Below are positions 35,320 through 44,011 of a stretch of 64,000 nt of DNA, piece after piece. The DNA lies in contig NZ_CP064703.1 of NCBI RefSeq assembly GCF_023101085.1, forward strand, positions 2,728,001 through 2,792,000. The letters are read 5' to 3'. This DNA comes from Bradyrhizobium sp. 170 (GTDB taxonomy: Bacteria; Pseudomonadota; Alphaproteobacteria; Rhizobiales; Xanthobacteraceae). The notes below the pieces were generated by a model. It was not told the DNA's origin. It was given only the letters and a program-made list of their open reading frames with translations, and made no database searches. The translations under genes were made by a program, and so were the position numbers. Within the stretch, counting starts at the first letter, position 1. Each line of letters starts with the position of its first letter.

Positions 35320-37481
35320 TGCCGACGCCGATCACGCTGCCGGCGCGGGCGTCGCTGCCATCCGCCATCTATAGTGACGACGAGCCTGTCCTCGCCGGCG
35401 TCACGGTCAGGGAGGATATCGACCGCGCGCAGCTTCCCCGTTTCGGTGACGATCACTGGGATTTGGGCGCCACCATCTTCCGCGTGAACGCCCGCTACAG
35501 CAATTATCGGCTGAACTTCGCCCGCATCGCCGATCCTGTGACGCGGCGGCTGGCGAAGGAGTATGTGATCGCCCGTTTGCGCATCCATGTGCCGGGATAC
35601 CGCGCGCCGTGTGGTGCGACCTCGGCGATCCGCTTGCTGCGCTACATCCAGCATTTCGCGGCGTTTCTCAGCACAAGGATCGGTGCCGTCGATCTGAGCC
35701 GGATCGATCAGGCGCTGCTCGATGCCTATCTGGTGCACGCCCGCGACGGCGGGCGGCGAACGCCCAACGAGACGGTGAAGTATGTCGAATTGCCGATCGA
35801 TCTGTATCATCTATCGCCGTGGTTGACGGGCGGCGGCATCGGTATTCTTCCGTGGCGCGGGCGCGCGGCGCACCACGTTGCGGGACGTCCACCCACACCC
35901 GCCGAGAATGCCACGCCGCGCATTCCCGAGCCAATCATCGGCGCCATGCTTCGCTGGTCGCTCAAGTACATCGAGGTCTACGCGCCGGACATTCTGGCGG
36001 CGCGCGCAGAACTCAATGCCATGGAGGATCGCTGCGCTCGATTGATGGCGCGCGACGCCCGGACGGGTCGAGCCGTTGCCAAGACCTACCGCGCCCGTGT
36101 GGCAAAGTGGCTCGACGCGCGCCGGGCCGCAGGCCGAGGCGTGCCGATCTGGGAGCGGGCGCCCAACGCCGCCCGCCGGATCGATCCGCTGACCGGCCGC
36201 GAGATTCCTCCCTACAACCTCCATCTGATGCGGCTGCATGTCGGCGCTCCCGAGAGCGGGCGCGTCAGCCAGTCCGAACCGACTGCACAGTTGATCGACG
36301 CCGCGGCTGCTGAACTGGGAACCGAGATCGGCGGTCTCGATACGCCAATTTCGATTGATCCCGACACGGGCTTGCCGTGGCGTGAGCGCTTCGACGGATT
36401 AAGCCTCGCCCGCGAGGAGCGGATGCTGCAAGGCGCCTGCTATTTGGTCTGCGCCTATCTCACCGGCATGCGCGACAGCGAGGTGCAAGCCATGCAGCCG
36501 GGCTGCGTTTCAGCGGTGCGTAGCGCCGACGGCCTGGTCGAACGCTACCGGGTGCGCAGCACCGTCTACAAACGTCAAGGCGCGCGCGGCGCGACGGCTG
36601 ACTGGATTACGATCGAGCCGGTCGCTCGTGCCGTCGCGGTCATGGAGGCTCTCTCTGCACGTAATCGCCGCGAGAAGGGATTGTCGTCCTTATGGGTAGC
36701 GCTGAAGGATTGGCCCTGGAGCAACGATCATCTCGGCATGGGTGCGGCGATCACGCTCAATCTGTTTCGCGACGGGCTGGATGCGCGCTCCGCCGACACG
36801 CCGGCAATTCCGCGGATCGGGGGTGAGCCCTGGAAGTTCACCACTCGGCAACTGCGCCGCACGGTCGCGTGGTACATCGCCAACCGGCCGTTCGGCACCG
36901 TCGCCGGCAAAATCCAGTATAAGCACGCCTCAGTCGTCATGTTCGAAGGCTATGCGGGCTCGGCGCAGGCCGACTTCCGCCTCGCCGTCGAACGCGAACG
37001 CGCGCTTGGCCAGCTCGACGACATCGTTGCTCATTACGAAGCGTTTCTTCGTCATGAAGGTCCGGCGGGACCTGGTGCCACGCGGTTGCGACGCGAGTTC
37101 GCGCGGGTGCAGAACGAGCTTGGCGATCTCCCGGGCCGCATCATGGATCGCAAGCGACTGCGCACCATGCTCGCCCATCTCGGCCGGACCTTACATGTCG
37201 GCTTCCTCAATGATTGCCTTTTCGATGCCGCAACTGCGCTCTGCCTTAGAGACCCATCCGACGCCGAACGAACGGCGCCCGCCTTATCACGATGCAGCCC
37301 CGATCGCTGCCCGAATGCCTGCTTGACCGCACGCCATCGCGAGCCGTGGCAGGCCTCAATCGCTGAAGGCGAGGCCTTGCTTGAGCATCGGCACCTGTCG
37401 TCCCTGCAGCGGGTGGCCATTACGCGTGACAACGAACGCAAACGTCGGCTGATCGCACCTCTGATGGATGGTGATGCATGA
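35316..37481 (+). CDS. ginC: GInt tyrosine recombinase C (GinC-like)
   Basis: A 721-residue, very large tyrosine recombinase-related protein. Arg is in LTGMRDSEVQAMQPG, the second box is TTRQLRRTVAWYIAN, then KIQYKHASVVMFEGYAGSA with a candidate Tyr in EGYAG. The last 120 residues hold several cysteines (DRCPNACLTARH), again resembling a zinc tail. It overlaps ginB and ginD by 4 bp. Catalytic residues are less canonical than in ginA. Confidence 0.75.
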   Translation: MMPTPITLPARASLPSAIYSDDEPVLAGVTVREDIDRAQLPRFGDDHWDLGATIFRVNARYSNYRLNFARIADPVTRRLAKEYVIARLRIHVPGYRAPCGATSAIRLLRYIQHFAAFLSTRIGAVDLSRIDQALLDAYLVHARDGGRRTPNETVKYVELPIDLYHLSPWLTGGGIGILPWRGRAAHHVAGRPPTPAENATPRIPEPIIGAMLRWSLKYIEVYAPDILAARAELNAMEDRCARLMARDARTGRAVAKTYRARVAKWLDARRAAGRGVPIWERAPNAARRIDPLTGREIPPYNLHLMRLHVGAPESGRVSQSEPTAQLIDAAAAELGTEIGGLDTPISIDPDTGLPWRERFDGLSLAREERMLQGACYLVCAYLTGMRDSEVQAMQPGCVSAVRSADGLVERYRVRSTVYKRQGARGATADWITIEPVARAVAVMEALSARNRREKGLSSLWVALKDWPWSNDHLGMGAAITLNLFRDGLDARSADTPAIPRIGGEPWKFTTRQLRRTVAWYIANRPFGTVAGKIQYKHASVVMFEGYAGSAQADFRLAVERERALGQLDDIVAHYEAFLRHEGPAGPGATRLRREFARVQNELGDLPGRIMDRKRLRTMLAHLGRTLHVGFLNDCLFDAATALCLRDPSDAERTAPALSRCSPDRCPNACLTARHREPWQASIAEGEALLEHRHLSSLQRVAITRDNERKRRLIAPLMDGDA

Positions 37482-37918
37482 CCAGCCTGGGTCCGAGGAG
37501 CGAGGCGGCATTGAGGGCGGCAATGGCGCGACTGGTCGACGGTCGGCCCGAACGCACCGACGGCGCGCTCACCGTCTCCAATCTGGCGCGCGAGGCCGGC
37601 GTCAGCCGGGCAACAGCGAACCGCGCGGTCGATCTTCTCGCCGAGTTTCGTGCTGCCGAAGCGCGCCACCGGCGATCATCTCCTCAAGCACTGAAGGATC
37701 GCGTCCGCTCCATCGAAGCCGAGCTCCGGGCCGTGCGCGGTGCCGAGATGGCCGAACTGCGCGCGCTCACCCGCACGCTCGCGCAGCACATCCAGGTGCT
37801 GACGTTGCAGGTTGCCGAGCGTGACGAGGTGATTGCCGCCTTGCAGGATGAACTGGCGCGATCGAATGAGGCCAAGGTCGTTCCGCTGCGGCGCTCGCCG
37901 CGAGACGGCGCTGGCTGA
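37478..37918 (+). CDS. ginD: GInt small HTH/coiled-coil protein (GinD-like)
   Basis: A 146-residue protein. Residues 25-60 form a helix-turn-helix (LTVSNLAREAGVSRATANRA). Residues 70-130 are a heptad-rich coiled coil (LKDRVRSIEAELRAVRG, then VAERDEVIAALQDELARSNE). It is the fourth gene of the recombination unit, starting inside the ginC stop. In GInts the fourth small gene is required for movement; a directionality or architectural role is likely. Confidence 0.75.
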   Translation: MTSLGPRSEAALRAAMARLVDGRPERTDGALTVSNLAREAGVSRATANRAVDLLAEFRAAEARHRRSSPQALKDRVRSIEAELRAVRGAEMAELRALTRTLAQHIQVLTLQVAERDEVIAALQDELARSNEAKVVPLRRSPRDGAG

Positions 37919-37979
37919 GAGCCACGCAATATCCTCACCGCCGGCCGGTCCTGCGGCCATCGGTCATGGCCGACGTCTC

Positions 37980-38132
37980 CTGTGCTCGCCCGTCGAGGCA
38001 GGGGCTCGGTTGTGGCAGACGCTGCCGGCCCGTCAACCCTGTTCCGCACCAGTAACCGAGAACAGGGTGTGACGGCCCGGCTCGCCGCGTCTGCCCCTGC
38101 CGCTTCGCCCTCGACGGAGAGGGCGAGCACAG
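37980..38132 (+). ncRNA. Structured leader before the island's ardC
   Basis: Nested pairing is visible: CTGTGCTCGCCC (37980-37991) with GGGCGAGCACAG (38121-38132), GTCGAG with CTCGAC (38110-38115), GCAGGGGC (37998-38005) with GCCCCTGC (38093-38100), and an inner ACCCTGTTC (38036-38044) with GAACAGGGT (38060-38068), extended by CCGTCA/TGACGG. It ends 9 bp before the ardC start, where AGGAGG sits in the outer stem's edge. It could be a structured mRNA leader or a single-strand DNA binding site. Confidence 0.6.
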
Positions 38133-38141
38133 GAGGCACCC

Positions 38142-39077
38142 ATGACCACCGATCGCAACAGCCAGGCCCGGACCGTCAACGATATCTACGAGCGCGTCAC
38201 CAACCAGATCATCGCCGCCGTCGAGGCCGGCGCCGGCGAGCACCGGATGCCCTGGCATCACGACGGATCGGCCATCACCACACCCGTCAATGTTGCCTCA
38301 CGCAAGACCTATCGCGGTGTCAACGTAATCACCCTTTGGGCTGCGGCGCATGCGGCCGGCTATCCCGCCGGCATCTGGGGCACCTATCGCCAATGGCGCG
38401 AACTCGACGCTCAGGTTCGCAAGGGCGAGCGCGGCCACCTCGTCGTGTTCTGGAAGATGAGCGATCGCGACGACGGCGGCGCCGATCGTCAGGACGGCGA
38501 CGACAATCACGATGAGCCCTCGCGGCGCATGTTCGCCCGCGGCTACACCGTCTTCAACTGCGCCCAGGTCGACGGATACACGCCGCACGAGATGGCGCTG
38601 CTGCCGGCAGCCGAGCGGATCGAGCATGCCGAGCGGTTCTGCGCCGCCCTTGGCATCGATATTCGCCACGGCGGATCGCAGGCCTGCTACATCCCATCGA
38701 AGGACTGCGTGCAGATGCCGGACTTCGCCTGCTTCCGTGATGCGATTGCCTACTACGCCGTGCTACTCCACGAATGCGGACACGCCTCGGGTGCCAAGCA
38801 TCGCCTCGACCGCGATCTCTCCGGACGATTCGGCTCGGCCGCCTACGCCATGGAAGAATGCACGGTCGAACTTCTCAGCGCCATGATCTGCGCCGATCTC
38901 AACCTCAGTGTCGAGCCGCGACCCGACCACGCCCGCTACATCGCCTCCTGGCTCGAAGTGCTGCGCTCCGACAAGCGCGCCATCTTCACCGCAGCGAGCA
39001 AGGCACAAGAGATCGCCGACTGGATGCACGCCCGGCAAGCCAATGCTCATCGGCACGAAGTCAAGGGCGCCGCGTAG
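38142..39077 (+). CDS. ardC: ArdC-like antirestriction protein carried by the island
   Basis: A complete 311-residue ArdC homologue with an N-terminal ssDNA-binding domain (VNDIYERVTNQIIAAVEAGA, then KTYRGVNVITLWAAAHAAGY) and the metallopeptidase motif HECGH in VLLHECGHASGAKH, followed by AMEECTVELLSAMI. It is clearly diverged from the interrupted ardC at 31145. It could replace the function that the island destroyed. AGGAGG lies 9 bases before the start. Confidence 0.85.
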   Translation: MTTDRNSQARTVNDIYERVTNQIIAAVEAGAGEHRMPWHHDGSAITTPVNVASRKTYRGVNVITLWAAAHAAGYPAGIWGTYRQWRELDAQVRKGERGHLVVFWKMSDRDDGGADRQDGDDNHDEPSRRMFARGYTVFNCAQVDGYTPHEMALLPAAERIEHAERFCAALGIDIRHGGSQACYIPSKDCVQMPDFACFRDAIAYYAVLLHECGHASGAKHRLDRDLSGRFGSAAYAMEECTVELLSAMICADLNLSVEPRPDHARYIASWLEVLRSDKRAIFTAASKAQEIADWMHARQANAHRHEVKGAA

Positions 39078-39120
39078 GCGCCCCTCAGCGGGGCCGTTTC
39101 AAGGGATCCACCGGGTGCGA

Positions 39121-39549
39121 TCAGTTGACCGCACCCTCCCGGAACAGCGTCTCGATCAGCGGGCATTCCGGCAACGTGCCGTCAGCACATTGCGCGACAA
39201 CCTTCTTGAGCACCCGCTCCATGCGCTTCAGATCGGCGATCTTCGCCTGCACGTCCTCAAGGTGTGCGGCGGCGACGGCGCGCGCCTCGGCACAGGGCTG
39301 GTCGCGCTCGTCGACGAGACGCAGCAGCTCACGGATTTCATCGAGGGAGAAGCCGAGCTCGCGCGCGCGCAACACGAAGCGAAGGCGCCGCTCATGCGAG
39401 GTGTCGTAGCTGCGATAGCCGCCAGCCGTGCGCGGCGGTTCGGGCAGAAGACCGACCTTCTCGTAATAGCGCACGGTCTCCAGGTTGCACCCCGTCCGTT
39501 GGGCGAGCTCGGCTCGCTGCAGGCCCTTCACCACGGCGTGATCGCGCAT
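39121..39549 (-). CDS. merR: MerR mercury-responsive regulator
   Basis: A 142-residue MerR. The winged HTH reads RAELAQRTGCNLETVRYYEK. The three Hg-binding cysteines fit QPCAEA, VVAQCADG and LPECPLIE, as in Hg(II) MerR. The open frame extends upstream to 39828, but that overlaps merT; ATG 39549 gives the family start. It is divergent from merTPF-merBA and should repress without Hg and activate with it by twisting the 19-bp-spacer promoter. Confidence 0.9.
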   Translation of the reverse strand: MRDHAVVKGLQRAELAQRTGCNLETVRYYEKVGLLPEPPRTAGGYRSYDTSHERRLRFVLRARELGFSLDEIRELLRLVDERDQPCAEARAVAAAHLEDVQAKIADLKRMERVLKKVVAQCADGTLPECPLIETLFREGAVN

Positions 39550-39562
39550 CCCAAAATCCCTC

Positions 39563-39593
39563 TTGACCCTGTAGCGACTACAGACCTCATGGT
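39563..39593 (+). promoter_or_regulatory. mer promoter/operator
   Basis: TTGACC at 39563, 19 bp spacer, then CATGGT at 39588. The spacer starts with the dyad CTGTAG-CGA-CTACAG (39569-39583), the MerR half-site pattern. It is the divergent promoter for merR and merT. Confidence 0.75.
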
Positions 39594-39634
39594 ACGGCAC
39601 GCATAGGATTTCGACAAGGAAAGAGAGAGTGGAC

Positions 39635-40060
39635 ATGGTCGCATCGCGATCCGGAACGGCAAGCATGGCGCCTCGTGCGGCGGATCCCTCCGCGTCCGAG
39701 CGCGGCGAGGTCGGACGGCAGCGTCTGATCGCCGTTGGCGGCATTTTCGGCGCGCTCGCCGCCTCGTCCTGCTGCATCGTGCCGCTGATCCTGTTCAGCC
39801 TCGGCATTGGTGGTGCCTGGATTGGCAATCTAACGGCGCTTGCACCCTACAAACCGATCTTCGTCGCCGCAACCGCAGGCCTTCTCGGTTACGGCTTCTA
39901 TCTCGTCTACTGGAAGCCGCGGCGAGCCTGCGCCGAGGGCGCCGCTTGCGCGCGCCCCATTTCCAACCGTCTCGTCCAGCTCGCGCTCTGGATCGCGACC
40001 GTGCTCGTGATCGCCGCCTTCGCCTTCGACTACGTCGCCCCGCTGCTGCTTCGCGCCTGA
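39635..40060 (+). CDS. merT: MerT mercuric ion transporter
   Basis: Inner membrane protein of 141 residues that takes Hg(II) from MerP to the cytoplasm. The first helix carries the Cys pair in LAASSCCIVPLILFSLG, and a cytoplasmic loop has Cys pairs (RRACAEGAACARP). There are three hydrophobic segments. ATG 39635 is chosen; a GTG two codons upstream is possible. The N-terminal 25 residues before the first helix are longer than in Tn21 MerT. Confidence 0.9.
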   Translation: MVASRSGTASMAPRAADPSASERGEVGRQRLIAVGGIFGALAASSCCIVPLILFSLGIGGAWIGNLTALAPYKPIFVAATAGLLGYGFYLVYWKPRRACAEGAACARPISNRLVQLALWIATVLVIAAFAFDYVAPLLLRA

Positions 40061-40081
40061 CACCAAAAGGAGACCCGTCCG

Positions 40082-40375
40082 ATGAACAAATATTTGAGCG
40101 CACTCACCTTGATCGCCTCGATGATGACGGCATCGACTGCATTCGCCGGCGAGCGCACGGTCACCTTCTCCGTCGACAACATGACCTGTGCCTCGTGTCC
40201 CTACATCGTGAAGAGTTCGATGGAGGGGGTCTCCGGCGTCGCAAAGGTCGCCGTTTCCTTCCGTGCCAAGACCGCAACCGTGATCTTCGACGACACGAAG
40301 ACGAACTCGGACGCCATCGCGACCGCCAGCATGAACGCGGGCTATCCGGCCCATACGGTGAAGCAGGGCAGTTGA
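40082..40375 (+). CDS. merP: MerP periplasmic mercury-binding protein
   Basis: A 97-residue protein with signal peptide (ALTLIASMMTASTAFA) and a heavy-metal-associated domain whose metal loop reads NMTCASCPY (the MTCxxC motif). It binds Hg(II) in the periplasm and passes it to MerT/MerF. It lies 22 bp behind merT. Confidence 0.92.
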   Translation: MNKYLSALTLIASMMTASTAFAGERTVTFSVDNMTCASCPYIVKSSMEGVSGVAKVAVSFRAKTATVIFDDTKTNSDAIATASMNAGYPAHTVKQGS

Positions 40376-40376
40376 G

Positions 40377-40625
40377 GTGAATGACCGCGCCCTGATCCGT
40401 GCAGGCACGGCTGGTGCCGTCCTCGCTGCGATCTGTTGCGCGGCGCCGCTCCTCGCCGGAGTCCTGCCACTGGCCGGCCTCGGCGCGTGGCTGGTAGGTG
40501 AGGGTCTGGTGGTGCTTCCCCTGATGGTCGCGTGCTTCGGTCTCGTCGCGTGGGCTATCCATCGTCGCCACGCAAAAGCCGCCAGCAGCGAGACCAAAAT
40601 TCACAAGGAGGGCGTGAAGCCATGA
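40377..40625 (+). CDS. merF: MerF mercury transporter
   Basis: An 82-residue membrane protein with two helices. The first holds the Cys pair (AAICCAAPLLAG). A GTG start at 40377 follows the merP stop directly. MerF is a small inner membrane Hg(II) carrier. Its stop overlaps the start of the MerB-MerA gene (ATGA). Confidence 0.85.
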   Translation: MNDRALIRAGTAGAVLAAICCAAPLLAGVLPLAGLGAWLVGEGLVVLPLMVACFGLVAWAIHRRHAKAASSETKIHKEGVKP

Positions 40626-42883
40626 ACGACTGTTGCACATCCTCCTCGTCCCTGGACAAGCTTGCAGCTTCCGCATCCACGACACTACCGAGCTACGCCG
40701 TGCGGCCGGGCGTGACGTTTCCGGATTGGTCTGTGGTCAAATCACCAGCGGTCAAGGATGCGCTGCAGGCAATGGTCGGGTCCGACCATGTGTTCGATCG
40801 CTGGAGAGGCTACGATCCCGCCACCGACCGCGTTCGCGTTGCGCTGCTCCAACTCTACGCCGAAGACGGACGAGCCCCGACCACGGGCGCGCTTGCGAAG
40901 CGAGCGGGGTTGAACGATACGTCCGTCCGCCCTCTGCTCGAAGAGCTCCGCCGTCGCGACCTGGCCGTGCTCGACGGCGAGCGGATCGTCGGCGCCTATC
41001 CCTTCACCGATAAGGACACGGGCCACCGGGTCACACTGGACGGACGTGTTCTCAACGCCATGTGCGCGGTCGACGCACTCGGCATTGGCGCCATGACTGA
41101 TCGCGATATCATAATTGCATCGCGCTGCCGCCATTGTGGTGCGCCAATCCGGATCGCCACTCGGGACCAAGGGCGGGCGCTGGCGCAGATCGAGCCGCGG
41201 ACTGCTGTCATGTGGCAAAGCGTTCGCTACGAAGGCGCGTGTGCTGCGAACTCGCTGTGCGCGACCACCGCCTTCTTCTGTTCGGACGACCATCTCTCCG
41301 CCTGGCGCCGTGAACAGGCCGCGGACGAGGCCGGGTTTCGGTTGTCGATCGAGGAAGGGCTGGAGGCTGGCCGCGCTCTGTTCGGGCCGAGCCTCGCCGG
41401 CCTCGATACGGCGGCACAGTCGTCGGTCGGCTCGACATCGAAGCGCGCTGTAGTGGCGGACCGGTTTCGCACGAACGGTCGCAATGGTGGCGCCTACGAT
41501 CTCGTCGTCATCGGCGCCGGCTCGGCCGGCTTCTCGGCCTCGATCGCGGCCGCCGATCAGGGCGCGCAGGTAGCGCTCATCGGCAGCGGCACCATCGGCG
41601 GCACCTGCGTCAACATCGGCTGCGTGCCGTCGAAGACTCTGATCCGAGCCGCCGAGACGCTTCACAACGCGCGCGTAGCAGCGCGTTTTGCCGGCATCAC
41701 GGCGGAGGCCGAACTGACCGACTGGCGCAGCACCGTTCGTCAGAAGGATGCACTCGTTTCCGAACTGCGCCAGGCCAAGTACACGAACCTGCTTCCCGCC
41801 TACAACAGTATCGCTTATCGTGAAGGACCGGCGCGCCTCATAGAAGGTGGTGTCGAGGTGGACGGCGCCCGCATTTCGGCCAGCAAGATCATCATTGCGA
41901 CCGGCGCGCGGCCTGCGATACCCGCCATCCCCGGCATCGAGGCCGTGCCGTATTTGACCAGCACGACCGCGCTCGATCTTGAGGAGCTACCACGATCGTT
42001 GCTCGTCATCGGCGGCGGCTATATCGGGGCGGAGCTTGCCCAGATGTTCGCCCGCGCGGGCGTCAAGGTGACGCTCGTATGCCGGTCCCATTTGCTCCCC
42101 GAGGCGGAGGCCGAGATCGGCGCGGCGCTGACGGGATATTTCCAGGACGAAGGGATCTCCGTGATCTCCGGCATCGCCTACCGTGCGATCCGCAAGACCG
42201 AGAACGGCATTGCGCTCGATGTTTCGCGCGACGGCCAGAACACCACGATTGACGCCGATCAGGTGCTGATCACCACCGGGCGCGCGCCCAACATCGAAGG
42301 CCTTGGGCTCACCGAACACGGAATCGCCGTCTCGCCGAAGGGCGGCATCGTCGTCGACGACCGCATGCGCACCACCGGGGCCGGCATCTATGCCGCCGGC
42401 GACGTCACCGGCCGCGACCAGTTCGTCTATATGGCCGCCTACGGAGCCAAGCTCGCCGCCAAGAACGCCCTCAATGGCGACAGCCTGCGCTACGACAACA
42501 GCGCCATGCCGGCCATTGTGTTCACCGACCCGCAGGTGGCGAGCGTCGGCCTGACCGAGGCCGCGGCGCGCGCGGCCGGGCACGCCATCCGTATCTCGAC
42601 AATCGGTCTCGACCAGGTGCCGCGCGCTCTCGCCGCTCGCGACACTCGTGGACTCATCAAGCTCGTGGCCGACGCCGGCAGCGGCCGGCTGCTGGGTGCG
42701 CATATCCTCGCGCCGGAAGGAGCCGACAGCATCCAGACCGCGGCGCTGGCGATCCGGCAGGGTCTCACCGTCGACGACCTCGCGGATGCGATCTTTCCGT
42801 ATCTCACCACCGTCGAGGGCCTGAAGCTCGCGGCGCTGTCGTTCGGCAGGGATGTCGCCAAACTGTCGTGCTGCGCTGGTTGA
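40622..42883 (+). CDS. Fused organomercurial lyase-mercuric reductase (MerB-MerA)
   Basis: A 753-residue two-domain enzyme. Residues 1-280 are alkylmercury lyase: the catalytic pair Cys and Asp in NAMCAVDALG and the second Cys in FFCSDDHLSAW are both present. Residues 290-753 are a flavoprotein mercuric reductase: FAD site VIGAGSAGFSASIAA, redox pair GGTCVNIGCVPSK, NAD site VIGGGYIGAEL, and the C-terminal pair LSCCAG. There is no N-terminal MerP-like domain. The lyase should cleave C-Hg bonds and hand Hg(II) to the reductase in one polypeptide. It is last of the merTPF-BA operon. Confidence 0.92.
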   Translation: MNDCCTSSSSLDKLAASASTTLPSYAVRPGVTFPDWSVVKSPAVKDALQAMVGSDHVFDRWRGYDPATDRVRVALLQLYAEDGRAPTTGALAKRAGLNDTSVRPLLEELRRRDLAVLDGERIVGAYPFTDKDTGHRVTLDGRVLNAMCAVDALGIGAMTDRDIIIASRCRHCGAPIRIATRDQGRALAQIEPRTAVMWQSVRYEGACAANSLCATTAFFCSDDHLSAWRREQAADEAGFRLSIEEGLEAGRALFGPSLAGLDTAAQSSVGSTSKRAVVADRFRTNGRNGGAYDLVVIGAGSAGFSASIAAADQGAQVALIGSGTIGGTCVNIGCVPSKTLIRAAETLHNARVAARFAGITAEAELTDWRSTVRQKDALVSELRQAKYTNLLPAYNSIAYREGPARLIEGGVEVDGARISASKIIIATGARPAIPAIPGIEAVPYLTSTTALDLEELPRSLLVIGGGYIGAELAQMFARAGVKVTLVCRSHLLPEAEAEIGAALTGYFQDEGISVISGIAYRAIRKTENGIALDVSRDGQNTTIDADQVLITTGRAPNIEGLGLTEHGIAVSPKGGIVVDDRMRTTGAGIYAAGDVTGRDQFVYMAAYGAKLAAKNALNGDSLRYDNSAMPAIVFTDPQVASVGLTEAAARAAGHAIRISTIGLDQVPRALAARDTRGLIKLVADAGSGRLLGAHILAPEGADSIQTAALAIRQGLTVDDLADAIFPYLTTVEGLKLAALSFGRDVAKLSCCAG

Positions 42884-42910
42884 GCGCGCCAAGAACACAA
42901 TCTGCCGTGA

Positions 42911-43876
42911 TTACTGCGGGAGCTTCGTCGACAGGCGTGGAATCCAGCGCACGTAAAGAAGCTCACTCACGAGTTCGATGATCGTCTGGGTGACGATCAC
43001 CGCTGGAAGCGTCGGCACGCCTCCGGGGATTGCGAAGGCGAGCGGCAGAACTACGAGCGAGTTGCGCGTTGCTGCACTGAACGACACCGCACGGATGGCC
43101 CTGGGCTCAAGACGTAGGTTTCGTGCGACGAGCCAGCCGATCACCGGCGCGAGAATGGCATAAGCCACGTAGATCGGCGCCGCCGTCAGCGCGGCGGCAC
43201 TCGCTTCGCCGATCCGCGGCATGACCGAGGCGAGGACAAGGAACAGGACAAGGGCCGTCGCCGGCACCGGAAGAAGCCCAAATGCAGTCGCCGCCCGAAC
43301 GCCACTCGCCGCTCGCTGGGCCCAGAGCTGGACAGCTCCGGCCAGCACAAGGGGAGCGGCGATCAGCCAGACGAAGGCGTGGATGAATGGGCCAGGCTGG
43401 ACGAGGCCAGAGGCATCACCACCCAGCACTAATCTTAGATAGACAGGCAGCAACCCTATCTGAAGCAGCAGGAGCGCCGGTGTTGCCGCCAGCAGCAGCC
43501 GGGCGTCGCCGCGGCCGAGATGCGTGAAGGTGACGACATAGTCGATGCAAGGTGTGAGAAGCACGAACAGAACCGCCAGCCGTAGCATCGGATCATATGG
43601 CAGGAACTGCACGAGCACGGCCGTAACGGCCGGCATGACGACGAAGTTCGTCGCGAGCAGAGCGCCAAGGAAGCGCGTGTTTCGCAGGGCCGCCCCAAGC
43701 TCTGCCAGCGGAACCTGGAGGAAGGTCACAAACAACATCACCGCCAAAGCGGGATTGATGGCGAACTCAAGCGCGCTCGCGGTCGGAACGGTGAGGCCGA
43801 CGAGCGCCCCGACTGCGATCGCGGCGAAGTAGATCGCGACCTGGCGCGCCTCCAAGGCCGCTCGAACCTGTTCCAC
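42911..43876 (-). CDS. ACR3/BASS-type permease
   Basis: A 321-residue protein with about 10 hydrophobic helices. The TPCIDYVVTFTHLGRGD segment resembles the ACR3 arsenite permease signature TPCTDWxxxFT, and FSAATRNSLVVLPLAFA is typical of the bile acid/arsenite family. It could export arsenite or another metalloid, but the altered residues leave the substrate open. It is convergent with the mer operon and downstream of the second MerR gene. Confidence 0.75.
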   Translation of the reverse strand: MEQVRAALEARQVAIYFAAIAVGALVGLTVPTASALEFAINPALAVMLFVTFLQVPLAELGAALRNTRFLGALLATNFVVMPAVTAVLVQFLPYDPMLRLAVLFVLLTPCIDYVVTFTHLGRGDARLLLAATPALLLLQIGLLPVYLRLVLGGDASGLVQPGPFIHAFVWLIAAPLVLAGAVQLWAQRAASGVRAATAFGLLPVPATALVLFLVLASVMPRIGEASAAALTAAPIYVAYAILAPVIGWLVARNLRLEPRAIRAVSFSAATRNSLVVLPLAFAIPGGVPTLPAVIVTQTIIELVSELLYVRWIPRLSTKLPQ

Positions 43877-44011
43877 TCTTCCTGATCCTTTCCAGCCGAT
43901 CGCGTCGGCGTTTCTGCAGCAAACGCCGCAGCGTCGCTCAATTTCAGTTTTGCGGAATCGTCGCCCTCGGGCGACACCGGCTGCGTCAAAGCCGCATTCG
44001 CACCGATGCTC

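Noticed and set aside
33478..37481. Tn554-type transposase trio as an identity for the island's recombinases
   Set aside because: Tn554 has TnpA/TnpB/TnpC with only two tyrosine recombinases and a small protein; here there are three large recombinases and a fourth small gene, which fits GInt better.
37935..38261. Minus-strand frames over the ardC2 leader
   Set aside because: They arise from the palindromic GC-rich stems and from antisense of ardC2.
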